A DNA stretch of 64,000 nucleotides, taken from assembly GCF_020982545.1 (NCBI RefSeq), contig NZ_JAJKLK010000006.1:1-64000 (forward strand), written 5' to 3'. Every line of letters begins with the position of its first letter. The stretch's first letter is position 1. Of the stretch, positions 36,427 to 44,991 are shown one piece after another. Source of the DNA: Streptomyces sp. MNU76 (GTDB taxonomy: Bacteria; Actinomycetota; Actinomycetes; Streptomycetales; Streptomycetaceae). The notes beneath the pieces are model-generated. The model searched no databases, had not been told where the DNA came from, and worked only from the letters and a program-made list of their open reading frames with translations. The translations under genes and the position numbers were made by a program.

Positions 36427-37447
36427 GGGCGGGCACCCTGAGGGTGTCGTCGTCCGCTGATGTGGTGCGGGGCGGACTGTCCAGGCCCGCCTCGGCGATG
36501 CGGACGCCCAACTGCGTCCGGCTGGCCGCGCCGAGGCGTTCGGAGAGGCGGGCGATGTGGGCCCGGCAGGTGCGGACGCTGATGCCGAGCCGTTCGGCGA
36601 CCACCGCGTCCTGGTGACCCTCCGCCAGCAGCGCCGCGATGGACCGTTCCCGATGGGTGATGCCCGCGACACCGGTGGAGGGGAGGGACGCGGCTAGCGG
36701 AACTCCGAGACGCCACAGACGTTCGAAGACCGTGACCAGGTACTCCACCAGCGCGGGGTGACGGATCTCCAGGGCCATGGTGCGGTCGGGGTTCGCGGGG
36801 ATGAAGGCCACCGTGCGGTCGAAGACGATGAGGCGTTCCACCACCTCGTCCAGGGTGCGGGCCTCCGCCGACTCCCCCATCAGCTCCATGTAGTTGTGCA
36901 GGCCCTGCCCGTGCCGGGCCACATGCGTGTACAGGTCCCGCATCCGCACGCCCCGGCGGCACATCGCCAGCGCCCGGTGCAGCCCCTCGCGCAGTTCGTC
37001 CTCGCGCCGGATGCCGCCCGGCTGCACGGTCAGCACCTCGGTCGTACAGCGGTCGGTGGCCTCGTCGATCGCCGCCCGGATCCGGGACAGCCCGTCGAGC
37101 ACCCGGATCGCCGCGCTCTCCGTCGTCTGCCGGGCGCGGGAGCCCCCGAGGCCCGCGTACCACTCCACCGCGTCGACCGCCGCGCCCATCCGGGCCTGAC
37201 TGGCGCTCACCTCTGCGTGGACGCCGCGCAGCAGCCGGGTCATGACCTCCTGCGGGGAGGTCGGCACCAGCCAGCCCATGTCGTCCGGGTCGGGGTGCAG
37301 CAGGGCGAGTTCGAGCAGACAGGGCACGGCGTCGGCGTCCGCGCGCGGGACACGGCCCCGCCGTACGGCCCTGGAGTACACCCGGTCCCCGGCCGCGCAG
37401 AGCCGGTCGGCACCGTGCGGATGCTCCTCGGTCGCGTGCCCGGCCAT
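36383..37447 (-). CDS. LuxR-type regulator 3 with a TrmB/PLD-like sensor domain
   Basis: A 354-residue third member, on the opposite strand and convergent with regulator 2. It shares DRLCAAGDRVYSRAVRRGRV, CLLELALLHPDPDDMGWLVP, IRAAIDEATDRCTTEVLTVQP, CRRGVRMRDLYTHVARHG, TMALEIRHPALVEYLVTVFERLW and the helix-turn-helix RERSIAALLAEGHQDAVVAERL. The start is ATG 37447 after GGGGGTGA. A proline-rich tail of about 35 residues overlaps the end of regulator 2. Three paralogues in one locus suggests duplication followed by specialisation, perhaps to different ligands. Confidence 0.75.
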   Translation of the reverse strand: MAGHATEEHPHGADRLCAAGDRVYSRAVRRGRVPRADADAVPCLLELALLHPDPDDMGWLVPTSPQEVMTRLLRGVHAEVSASQARMGAAVDAVEWYAGLGGSRARQTTESAAIRVLDGLSRIRAAIDEATDRCTTEVLTVQPGGIRREDELREGLHRALAMCRRGVRMRDLYTHVARHGQGLHNYMELMGESAEARTLDEVVERLIVFDRTVAFIPANPDRTMALEIRHPALVEYLVTVFERLWRLGVPLAASLPSTGVAGITHRERSIAALLAEGHQDAVVAERLGISVRTCRAHIARLSERLGAASRTQLGVRIAEAGLDSPPRTTSADDDTLRVPAPTAPLPAPESPTAL

Positions 37448-37572
37448 CACCCATTCACCCCCGGTTCCAGCCCTTCGCAGCGCAACTATGCGCGGCCCGC
37501 ACCGGCTCCGCAACACGGCTGCGCCTGGGTTATGCCCCTATAGGAGGGGTAGTGTTCGCTTTTCTCCACCCC

Positions 37573-38130
37573 TCAGGCAGTGCGCTCTGCAACAAGGTCA
37601 ACGACCCGGGACTGAAGTCCCGGGCTTGCAGAGCGGGCGCCACTGGTTGTGGTGTTGCGCCTGCGTCCTGTCCCGCCCTCGGATGTCGGGGGCGGGACTG
37701 AGGCGGTTGACTGCGCCCCGCGTCGCCACAACTCTTCCGCGCGGGCGCGGATGTTGCGGGAGCTGTTGCGGTCCGCGTGATCAACGAATCCGCAGGACCG
37801 GCACGCGAACCACGCCTGTGAGGCGCGGTTCGCCTTGTCGATGTGGCCGCACTCGGCGCAGGTGCGGGAGGTGTATGCCGGATCGACGTACACCACCGGC
37901 ACCCCGGCCTTCTTGGCCTTGTACGCGATGAACGCCCCCAGCTGAGCGAAGGCCCAGCTGGAGTGGGTGGCCCGTTGGGGCTTGCGAAGCCGTACCCGTT
38001 CGCGAATGCCCGTCAGTTTTTCGAGGGCGATTCCGCGACCGGTGCGTTCTGCCTCGGCCACCACATGCTTCGCGATCTTGTGGTTGCCCCGGCCGTACGT
38101 TCGACAGCGCCCCGGCTTCGCCAGACAGCC
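37573..38130 (-). pseudogene. tnpB: Truncated TnpB (IS200/IS605-type) remnant
   Basis: The C-terminal part of an RNA-guided TnpB nuclease. NHKIAKHVVAEAERTGRGIALEKLTGI holds the RuvC-II glutamate when split at the two halves, followed by FAYK-type helix AFAQLGAFIAYKAKKAG, a zinc ribbon with CAECGH and CRSCGF, and RuvC-III Asp in DHADRNSSRNIR. The frame is closed by a TAG at 38131-38133 and the N-terminal half with the RuvC-I Asp is missing, so the nuclease is dead. The 3' end reads through the palindrome at 37583-37635. It is the internal part of a palindrome-ended element. Confidence 0.8.
37583..37635. repeat. Right-end palindrome of the TnpB element
   Basis: Outer arms CGCTCTGCAA and TTGCAGAGCG (37583-37592, 37626-37635) enclose an inner perfect hairpin CCCGGGACT-GA-AGTCCCGGG (37605-37624). 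Subterminal hairpins of this kind are what TnpA of the IS605 group recognises, and the end of TnpB guide RNA normally maps here. Confidence 0.7.
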
Positions 38131-38201
38131 CTACGGGCGCTCCGCGCCCGAACTCCCGGACACTGCGACGCTCCGCGTCGCCACCACACGATGCGATTCC
38201 T

Positions 38202-38221
38202 CCCAGGCGTAAACGCCTGGG
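38202..38221. repeat. Left-end palindrome of the TnpB element
   Basis: CCCAGGCGT-AA-ACGCCTGGG, a 9-bp perfect stem, about 70 bp beyond the broken 5' end of the TnpB remnant. It is the likely other hairpin of the element. Confidence 0.6.
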
Positions 38222-38521
38222 GTTCCTCGCATGAATCTCGCTGAAGTCAACGACGCAGGCGCCCCGCGCACGCCTCGGTCCGTCACACCCGCGCCGCGCC
38301 GGGGCCGTTGCACCCGCGCCCGCGTGCCTGCGCCCCGCACGCCCGTGCGAACGGCAGGTCGTCGGACGGAGACCCCGGTGACTGTTCCCCGCGCGCCGCA
38401 CCCCGCCTCCCCGCCCGGCCGTACTTCAAACCCTCCGCTTCCGCAGGTCGTGGCCGTCCCCGCAAGGTGGCGGAAACGCGATGGTGATCACGGTGTTACG
38501 GAGCGCGCTTACCGTCGGCCC
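38222..38521. other. Gene-free leader region of the ATP-grasp operon
   Basis: This 300-bp stretch runs from the TnpB-element palindrome to the ATP-grasp start. The DNA is Arg/Pro-coding in every open frame, and no family is recognised. A promoter for the ATP-grasp operon must lie here or in the element remnant, but I see no clear -35/-10 pair. Confidence 0.4.
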
Positions 38522-40066
38522 ATGGCGGACATATTTGACGCGTACGCGCTGGCCGACGCGTGGGACGAGATGTTCGAGCGGCCGGGTGAGGTCAGGGCCG
38601 CCTACGAGCCGGTGCTCGCGGCGCTCCAGCCGATCGAGCCGGCCGAACTGCGGTTCAGGGCGGACCAGATGGCCCGCGCGTTCACCGACCGGGGCGTGAC
38701 CTACGCCTTCGCGGGCGAGGAGAGACCCTGGCCGCTGGATCTGGTGCCGAGGATCCTGGACGCCCTGGAGTGGGATCTGATCCAGCGCGGAGTGGCGCAG
38801 CGCGTACGGGCGTTGGAGGCGTACCTCGCGGACGCCTACGGGCCGTGCCGGGCCTTCGAGGACGGGGTGGTGCCCTGGCGGCTGCTCCTCAACTCCCCCC
38901 ACTTCCACCGGGCCGCACACGGCGTGGAGCCCGCCGGCGGGGTCCGCATCCATGTCGCCGGCATCGACCTCGTACGGGACGAGGCGGGCGACTTCCGGGT
39001 GCTGGAGGACAACGTCCGGGTGCCGTCCGGGGTCTCGTACGTCATCGAGAACCGACGCGCGATGACCCGGGTGTTCCCGTCCCTCTTCGCCGAGCAGCAC
39101 GTGGTGCCCGTCGACGGCTACGCGCAGCGGCTGCTCGCCGCCCTGCGGGCCGCCGCGCCCGGCGGGATCGGGGACCCGCGCGTCGTCGTCCTCACCCCCG
39201 GCCCCAACAACGCCGCCTACTTCGAACACGCGCTGCTGGCCCGGCTGATGGGCGTGCAGCTGGTGGAGGGACACGATCTCGTCTGCCGGGGCAACCGGGT
39301 GTGGATGCGGACCACCCGCGGGGAGATGCCGGTCCATGTCGTATACCGGCGCCTCGACGACGACTTCCTCGATCCCCTCCACTTCCGGCCCGACTCGGTG
39401 ATCGGCTGCCCCGGGATCATGAGCGCCGCGATGGCGGGGAACGTGACGCTGGCGAACGCGGTCGGCAACGGCATCGCGGACGACAAGCTCCTCTACACCT
39501 ACGTCCCGGACCTCATCCGCTACTACCTCTCCGAGGAACCGATTCTCCCGAACGTGGAGTCCTTCCGGCCGGACGAACCCGGACAACTGGAGGCGGTCCT
39601 CGACCAGATCGACCAGCTGGTGATCAAGCCGGTCGACGGGGCCGGCGGCCAGGGCATCGTCATCGGCCCGAAGGCGGACCGGGAGACGCTGGAGCGCACC
39701 CGGGAGGCCGTGGCGGCCGATCCGCGCGGCTGGATCGCGCAGCGGCCGGTCGCGCTGTCCACCTCCCCCACCCTCGCCGGCGAACGGATGGCCCCGCGCC
39801 ACATCGACCTGCGGCCCTTCGCCGTCAACGACGGCGACGAGGTGTGGGTCCTGCCCGGCGGGCTGACCCGCGTCGCCCTCCAGGAGGGCAACCTCATCGT
39901 CAACTCCAGCCAGGGCGGCGGCTCCAAGGACACCTGGGTGCTCGCCGAGGGCCCGGCCGAGCAGCGCCCCGAGGCGATCGGCGGCCCGCTGCCGCAGAAG
40001 GCACCGCGTCTGCTCGGGCCCGACGGCACCCGCGCGGTCGTACAGGAAGGGGCGCAGCAGCAGTGA
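38522..40066 (+). CDS. Circularly permuted ATP-grasp protein
   Basis: A 514-residue member of the DUF404/DUF407 circularly permuted ATP-grasp family, predicted amide ligases that join amino acids or peptides. Family words include LVPRILDALEWDLIQRGVAQRVRAL, IHVAGIDLVRDEAGDFRVLEDNVRVPSGVSYVIENR (split), PGPNNAAYFEHALLARLMGVQLVEGHDL, VVYRRLDDDFLDP, VIKPVDGAGGQGIVIG and the MAPRHIDLRPF metal box. The gene ends GTGA, shared with the alpha-E gene. In other bacteria the same three-gene set is predicted to make or modify a short peptide; the product is unknown. Confidence 0.9.
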   Translation: MADIFDAYALADAWDEMFERPGEVRAAYEPVLAALQPIEPAELRFRADQMARAFTDRGVTYAFAGEERPWPLDLVPRILDALEWDLIQRGVAQRVRALEAYLADAYGPCRAFEDGVVPWRLLLNSPHFHRAAHGVEPAGGVRIHVAGIDLVRDEAGDFRVLEDNVRVPSGVSYVIENRRAMTRVFPSLFAEQHVVPVDGYAQRLLAALRAAAPGGIGDPRVVVLTPGPNNAAYFEHALLARLMGVQLVEGHDLVCRGNRVWMRTTRGEMPVHVVYRRLDDDFLDPLHFRPDSVIGCPGIMSAAMAGNVTLANAVGNGIADDKLLYTYVPDLIRYYLSEEPILPNVESFRPDEPGQLEAVLDQIDQLVIKPVDGAGGQGIVIGPKADRETLERTREAVAADPRGWIAQRPVALSTSPTLAGERMAPRHIDLRPFAVNDGDEVWVLPGGLTRVALQEGNLIVNSSQGGGSKDTWVLAEGPAEQRPEAIGGPLPQKAPRLLGPDGTRAVVQEGAQQQ

Positions 40067-40998
40067 ACGACGTGATCCTCTCCCGGATAGCCGAGGCCCT
40101 GACCTGGACGGGACGGTACGTGGAGCGGGCCGACGCGACCGGCCGCATCCTCGACGCCTACCTCCACCGCCTCCTCGAAGATCCCTGGCGCGACGAGGAC
40201 GCGGCCTGCCGCTCGCTCTACGCGATCCTCGGCGTCGACGCGCCCGACCGGCACTGCGACATGCAGCAGGTGCTGGACCGGCTGGCCTTCGACGCCCGCT
40301 CGACGGGGTCGATCGAGGGCGCGCTCGGCGCGGCGCGGCTGAACGCCCGCAGCGCCCGCGAGGCGGTGTCGTCGGAGATGTGGGAGTGCCTGAACTCCAC
40401 CTGGCACGCGCTCGCCGACCAGCGCACGGCCGCGCGCCGCACGGGTGGCCCGTACGCGTACCTGGAACTGGTACGGCGTCGCGCGGCGCTCTTCTTCGGG
40501 CTCGCGGACTCCACGATGAGCCGGGACGACAGCTGGCGTTTCGTGGTGCTGGGCCGGAGCCTGGAGCGGGTGGACATGACGGTGCGGCTGCTGTCGGTAC
40601 GGGTGCTGGACGCGGCGCACGCGCCGGACTGGCCGACCCTGCTGAGCGCGAGCGGCGCCGACGAGGCGTACGCGCGGGTGCACGGCGGGTTCGGAGACAG
40701 CCCCAAGGTGGCGGAGTTCCTGCTCCTGGACCGCGACTTCCCGCGCTCGGCGCTGCACGCCCTCACCACGGCGGAGGAGTGCCTGGCGGCGCTCGGCCGC
40801 CCCCGCCAGGACCCCGCCCGGCGTCCGATCGGCGCCCTGCGCACCCACCTCGAATACCTCGACTCCGAGTCGCTGGAGGCCGGGCTGCCGGCGCTGCTGC
40901 GCGACCTCCAGCAGGCATGCATGGCCTCGGCGGAGGCGGTCGCCGAGAAGTTCTTCCCGTACCAGGGGCCCGTCGAATGGGCCCAGGAAGGCGCGTGA
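40063..40998 (+). CDS. Alpha-E domain protein
   Basis: A 311-residue all-helical protein of the alpha-E (DUF403) family, recognised by ILSRIAEALTWTGRYVERADATGRILDAYLHRLL at the start, ARSAREAVSSEMWECLNSTW, FFGLADSTMSRDDSWRFVVLGRSLERVDMTVRLL and FLLLDRDFPRSALHAL. Its Glu/Arg helices are conserved, and it always accompanies the circularly permuted ATP-grasp protein. It is coupled at both ends by GTGA overlaps (40063-40066 and 40995-40998). Possibly a ligand-binding or partner subunit of the ligase. Confidence 0.9.
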   Translation: MNDVILSRIAEALTWTGRYVERADATGRILDAYLHRLLEDPWRDEDAACRSLYAILGVDAPDRHCDMQQVLDRLAFDARSTGSIEGALGAARLNARSAREAVSSEMWECLNSTWHALADQRTAARRTGGPYAYLELVRRRAALFFGLADSTMSRDDSWRFVVLGRSLERVDMTVRLLSVRVLDAAHAPDWPTLLSASGADEAYARVHGGFGDSPKVAEFLLLDRDFPRSALHALTTAEECLAALGRPRQDPARRPIGALRTHLEYLDSESLEAGLPALLRDLQQACMASAEAVAEKFFPYQGPVEWAQEGA

Positions 40999-41879
40999 GC
41001 ACGATGAACATGCCCGCCACGCCCGCCACGGCTCCTCGGGCGCCCCGGCGCCTGCGCATCCGGCACACGACCCGCGTCGCGTACGCGCAGCCCGCGGCCT
41101 CCTCCCACAACGAGGTCCGCATGACGCCGCTGACGATGCCCGGCCAGACCACCCTGGACGCCCGGGTCCTGGTGAACCCGTCGACGCCGACCTGGTCGTA
41201 CTGGGACTACTGGGGCACCCAGGTCACCGGTTTCGACCTCATCGAGCCGCACTCCGACCTGACGATCACCGCGACCAGCCTGGTGGAGACGTCCCCGCCC
41301 GAGCCGCTCCCGGACGCGCCGGACCGGGCGGAGATCCGCCGGGCGAGCGCCGACTCCCGCCTGCTGGAGTACCTGACGGCGACGGGCCGTACGACGCTGC
41401 CGCAGGACCTGCTGGACCGGGCCCGGGAGGCGTCGGAGGGTCTCTCCGCGCACGAGACGGCGATCGCGGTCTCGTCCCTGGTCGCCGACCGGGTGGCGTA
41501 CGTGCCGGGCGCGACCGGGGTGCACACGAGCGCCGCCGAGGCGTGGGCGCAGGGGGCCGGCGTCTGCCAGGACATCGCCCACCTCACCCTCGGCATGCTC
41601 CGCGGCCTCGGCCTGCCGGCCCGCTATGTCTCGGGCTACCTCCACCCGGAGCGCGAGGCCGAACTCCACCGCCCCGTCGCCGGCCAGAGCCACGCCTGGA
41701 TCGAGTACTGGGCGGGCGACTGGACGGGCTACGACCCCACGAACAGCGTCCCCGCCGACGAGTCCCACGTGGTCGTGGGCCGAGGCCGCGACTACGACGA
41801 CGTGACACCGCACAAGGGCATCTACCGGGGTGGCGGGGGCCCACCGGAGGTGACGGTCGAGTTCACCCGGGTGGCTTGA
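40995..41879 (+). CDS. Transglutaminase-like cysteine peptidase
   Basis: A 294-residue protein with an N-terminal bacterial transglutaminase-like domain (LRIRHTTRVAYAQPAASSHNEVRMTP split) and a catalytic core. The triad is Cys in GAGVCQDIAHL, His in GQSHAWIEYW and Asp in GYDPTNSVPADESHVVV. It is the third gene of the coupled ATP-grasp / alpha-E / transglutaminase operon and starts at GTG 40995 inside the alpha-E stop. A peptide-bond hydrolysis or crosslinking step on the ligase product is the usual prediction. No signal peptide, so it probably acts in the cytoplasm. Confidence 0.92.
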   Translation: MSTMNMPATPATAPRAPRRLRIRHTTRVAYAQPAASSHNEVRMTPLTMPGQTTLDARVLVNPSTPTWSYWDYWGTQVTGFDLIEPHSDLTITATSLVETSPPEPLPDAPDRAEIRRASADSRLLEYLTATGRTTLPQDLLDRAREASEGLSAHETAIAVSSLVADRVAYVPGATGVHTSAAEAWAQGAGVCQDIAHLTLGMLRGLGLPARYVSGYLHPEREAELHRPVAGQSHAWIEYWAGDWTGYDPTNSVPADESHVVVGRGRDYDDVTPHKGIYRGGGGPPEVTVEFTRVA

Positions 41880-41943
41880 GGGCTGCCAGGGGCGGGCCGG
41901 GCCGCCTGGGCGCTGCCTCAGGTCGGCCGGGGCCGCCTGTGCG

Positions 41944-43101
41944 CTACTTCAGGTTGACCGCGTCGCAGTCGGACTTGAACTCCGCCGTGCAGATCTGCTT
42001 GACGGTGTAGATCTCGTCGGCGATGACCGTGTCCTGGATGTTGTTCTTGGTGAGGGCGACCGGCGGCACCAGCTGGGCCGGGATGTTCTTGGTCGTCGGG
42101 GAGTCGATGCTGTCCTTGGCGAGGGCCTCGAACTCGATCGAGCGGCCCTGGACCTTGGCGACGGCCATCTCGGCGGCGGCGCTCGCCTGCGTCGGGAACG
42201 ACTTGTACACGGTCATGTACTGGTCGCCCGAGAGGATCCGCTGCACCGCGTCCAGGTCGGCGTCCTGCCCGGTGACCGGCGGCACCTTGGCGACGCCGGC
42301 GGTCTTCAGCACGTCGATCACGGCACCGGCGATGCCGTCGTTGGCCGCGTAGACCGCGTCGATGTTGTCGGCACCGAGCTTGGCGACCACCTGCTCCATG
42401 TTGACCCTGGCGACCTTCGGGTCCCAGTCCTTGGTGTCGAAGCTCTCGGAGATCGTCACCTTGTCCTGGAGCTCGGAGAGCGCCCCGTCCTTGAACAAAG
42501 CGGCGTTCGGGTCGGACGGCGACCCGTTCATCATGACGATCTTGTTGGCGGCGCTGTCACCCAGGTCCTCGACCAGCGCCCGTCCCTGCACCTGCCCGAC
42601 GAGCTCGTTGTCGAAGGAGACGTAGCCGTCGATCGGGCCCTCGGCCAGCCGGTCGTAGGCGATGACGGGGATGCCCGCGTCGTCCGCCTTCTGCACGGCG
42701 GGCGCGACGGCCTTCGAGTCCACGGCGTCGAGGATGATGATGTCGACCTTGTCCGCGACCATCTGCTCGATCTGGCTGTTCTGGGTCTCCGCGTCCTTGT
42801 CCGCGTTGGCGTACTTGGTCACGCCCTTGTTGTCGGTGAGCTCGGCGATCTTCTTCTTGATGTTCGGGTAGTCGAACTGCTCGTACCGCTTGGTGTCCTT
42901 GTCGGGGAACAGCACGCCCACCGTGATGTCGTCGCCCTTCGTGGGGCTCGCCTCCGCGCTGTCGCCGATGTCCGAGACCCCGCAGGAGGCCAGGGACACG
43001 GCCGCCGCCGAGGCGACGAGGGCGGTGGCGGTACGGCGCAGGACTGTGGCGCGACGACGTATACGAGTGCTGAGGGTGGTGCTGGTGGTACGGGCGTTCA
43101 C
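41944..43101 (-). CDS. Sugar ABC transporter substrate-binding lipoprotein (XylF-like), orphan
   Basis: A 385-residue periplasmic-binding-protein-type lipoprotein. A basic start and hydrophobic stretch lead to lipobox LASC (AAVSLASCGVSD). The rest follows the xylose/ribose-type fold: VGVLFPDKDTKRYEQFDYP, IEQMVADKVDIIILDAVDSKAV, VIAYDRLAEGPIDGYVSFDN, VYAANDGIAGAVIDVL and PPVTGQDADLDAVQRIL. Xylose binding is the best guess. It starts at GTG 43101 with GGAAGG upstream. No permease or ATPase gene adjoins it, unlike xylFGH operons, so partners must be elsewhere. It is convergent with the transglutaminase gene. Confidence 0.88.
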   Translation of the reverse strand: MNARTTSTTLSTRIRRRATVLRRTATALVASAAAVSLASCGVSDIGDSAEASPTKGDDITVGVLFPDKDTKRYEQFDYPNIKKKIAELTDNKGVTKYANADKDAETQNSQIEQMVADKVDIIILDAVDSKAVAPAVQKADDAGIPVIAYDRLAEGPIDGYVSFDNELVGQVQGRALVEDLGDSAANKIVMMNGSPSDPNAALFKDGALSELQDKVTISESFDTKDWDPKVARVNMEQVVAKLGADNIDAVYAANDGIAGAVIDVLKTAGVAKVPPVTGQDADLDAVQRILSGDQYMTVYKSFPTQASAAAEMAVAKVQGRSIEFEALAKDSIDSPTTKNIPAQLVPPVALTKNNIQDTVIADEIYTVKQICTAEFKSDCDAVNLK

Positions 43102-43956
43102 ATCAAGGGCCTTCCGGGCGTGGGCACGCAGCACTGCGACCCAGGTGGCTGAAAGCCAACGCGGTGATCACCTCTGCGTCAAGGACCAATCACTTAACGA
43201 GATGACAACAGCCTTGTGTGGTCTCGGTGTGAAGAGGGTAAAGCAAGGGCCCTCGATCTCGCCGCGTGGCCTTCACCCCCGACCCGGGCGGGCGGCTCCC
43301 GCCGGTGGCCGCCTGGCGCCAAGGTCCGGCGTACGGCCGCGTGTTGTCCGCGCAGGGGGTGGTGCCGGCCGGGACGGGGGTCGCCGAGGAGAGGTGGCAG
43401 GTCAGGGCGGAAGCCGACCGGGGTGGTGTGGCGTGCTGGGGCGGCCGACTGCGACAGGGATCACCACGGGCTCGCCACGGCTTGTTCTGTTTCTCCGACC
43501 GACGGGGGCCGGCCGAGAGGGTGGCGGACCTCACGCGGAGGCCGCCACCCGCCGAGCGGACCGGCCGCTGTCCGCTACCTGCCGCGCCGGTTGGGGTCGG
43601 GGCCGGTCGGGCCCTGCGGAGGGGCACGGCTGCCCGACCGGAGCCGGGGCGGGGCCTGTCCGGGAGGCGGGGCCTGTCCCGGGTGGTCGGGCCGCCGGGC
43701 GTGGGGTGCTGCGGGAACGGGCGGCGGCGGCCGAGGGAGAAGTGGGAGGGAGAGGGCGCTGCCGGCCGGCGGCCGGCGGCGCCGGGCGTCGGAGGCGTCG
43801 GAGGCGTCGGAGGCGTCGGAGGCGTCGGAGGCGTCGGAGGCGTCGGAGGCGTCGGAGGCGTCGGAGGCGTCGGAGGCGTCGGAGGCGTCGGAGGCGTCAT
43901 GGAGGGCTGTGGCGGCGACGGTGCCGTGGAGGGCAGCCGGGCGGCGGTGGCCGGGG
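43102..43956. other. 855-bp intergenic region with a minisatellite
   Basis: The left part (43102-43260) is relatively AT-rich and should carry the promoter of the XylF-like gene; the rest is very GC-rich and holds the 12-copy 9-bp repeat. Long open frames run through the repeat on both strands but code only for simple repeats such as TPP or SEA and match no protein, so no gene is called. Confidence 0.5.
43791..43898. repeat. Twelve perfect tandem copies of GGAGGCGTC
   Basis: 108 bp made of 12 identical 9-bp units, preceded by a degenerate GGCGTC. Nine bases keep every frame open, so the array is compatible with coding as well as non-coding DNA. Perfect identity implies recent slippage expansion. 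Confidence 0.95.
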
Positions 43957-44991
43957 TCAGCAGGGGCGGGCCTGGTCCTCGATGCGGGTGAGGCGGTCCG
44001 GCCACTCGGGGCCCAGGACTTGTGCGCCTTCGCGCAGGCGCAGCTGCGTACTGACGAAGGAGTCGCTCTCGGCCGCCGTCCAGGGGCGGGCCCGTTCCGT
44101 CGCGAGGGCCTGGCGCAGCTCCGGCGGGCCTGCCCAGTTGCCGGTGCCGTCGAGGGAGTTGCTGTAGCGCGGCTTGCTCTCACCCCGGCGGTAGACACTC
44201 GCGAGGTCGGCGAGGGCGCCCCGGTCGACGCGGTCGGCGAGTTCGAGGATGCCGACGTAGGACTCGTCGGCGTTGGACTGCACGGTCAGCCGTCCCTGGC
44301 CCCGGTCGGCGAGCTGCTCGAAGTACCGGTTGACGATGCCCTGGTTGCTCATCGCCTGCGGCACGCCCATGAACAGGGCCTCGACACGGGCGCCGGAGTC
44401 GCGGTAGGCCCGCATCTTCTCCTCCACGGCCCGCGCGTTCTGTGAGGTCTCCTGGATGATCGCGTGCAGCCCGTGCTCGCGGACGTACGCCTCGGCCTGG
44501 GCCATCCAGGCCCGCCCGTCGGCACGGGTGTACGCGGCCATCAGGGTGTCGTCCTCGGCCATCAGCCGGGCGTACGCGGGGTGGTACGGCTTGTAGAGGT
44601 CGCTGTCGACGTCGGCGAAGCCGCCGTGCCGGTTCAGTGCGCCGGCGACCATCTCGGTGACCCGGCTCTTGCCCGCGCCGGGCTGGCCGACCAGGAAGAC
44701 CACGGTGGGGGTCTCCTGCCCGAGGCGGCCCGCGAGGAGGTCGGGGACGATCCGCTCGCGGAAGATCCGCCGGTTCTCGGCGTCGGACAGCCTGTGCCGC
44801 TCCACCTCGGCGGGGTCGATCTGGCGCGGGGGTGGAGCGGGCCGGGGTGGCGGCGGGGCAGCCGAGGACGGCGGGCTGGGCTGGGGTGGTGGGGAGGCCT
44901 GGGACGGCAGGCCGGGCCGGGGCGGCGAGCTGGGCTGCGGCGGGGTCGACTGGGGCCCCGCACTGGACCGGTGTTCGGCCGGGTCGGTCAC
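43957..44991 (-). CDS. Zeta-toxin family kinase
   Basis: A 344-residue protein. Residues 1-60 are a proline-rich disordered lead. The P-loop kinase core follows, with Walker A FLVGQPGAGKSRV (about 97-109), VDSDLYKPYHPAYARL, IIQETSQNARAVEEKMRAYRDSGARVEALFM and RYFEQL. Zeta toxins phosphorylate UDP-GlcNAc and block wall synthesis, and the motif order fits. It starts at GTG 44991 inside the stop of a small upstream gene (GTGA), the layout of an antitoxin-toxin pair, though that partner does not resemble epsilon antitoxin. Lies at the edge of the type IV secretion-like locus. Confidence 0.85.
   Translation of the reverse strand: MTDPAEHRSSAGPQSTPPQPSSPPRPGLPSQASPPPQPSPPSSAAPPPPRPAPPPRQIDPAEVERHRLSDAENRRIFRERIVPDLLAGRLGQETPTVVFLVGQPGAGKSRVTEMVAGALNRHGGFADVDSDLYKPYHPAYARLMAEDDTLMAAYTRADGRAWMAQAEAYVREHGLHAIIQETSQNARAVEEKMRAYRDSGARVEALFMGVPQAMSNQGIVNRYFEQLADRGQGRLTVQSNADESYVGILELADRVDRGALADLASVYRRGESKPRYSNSLDGTGNWAGPPELRQALATERARPWTAAESDSFVSTQLRLREGAQVLGPEWPDRLTRIEDQARPC

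Noticed and set aside
38231..38521. Upstream extension of the ATP-grasp gene
   Set aside because: The frame is open but reads Arg/Pro-rich sequence unlike the family; MADIFDAY at 38522 is the usual start.
41880..41943. Near-repeat GGCCGGGCCGCCTGGGCGCT / GGCCGGGGCCGCCTGTGCGCT between convergent genes
   Set aside because: Direct, not inverted, and too short to call a terminator or element.
43791..43898. The tandem array considered as a CRISPR
   Set aside because: Units are 9 bp with no spacers.
43190..44005. A minus-strand frame encoding (TPP)n through the minisatellite
   Set aside because: It begins inside the zeta-toxin gene in another frame and owes its length to the 9-bp repeat.
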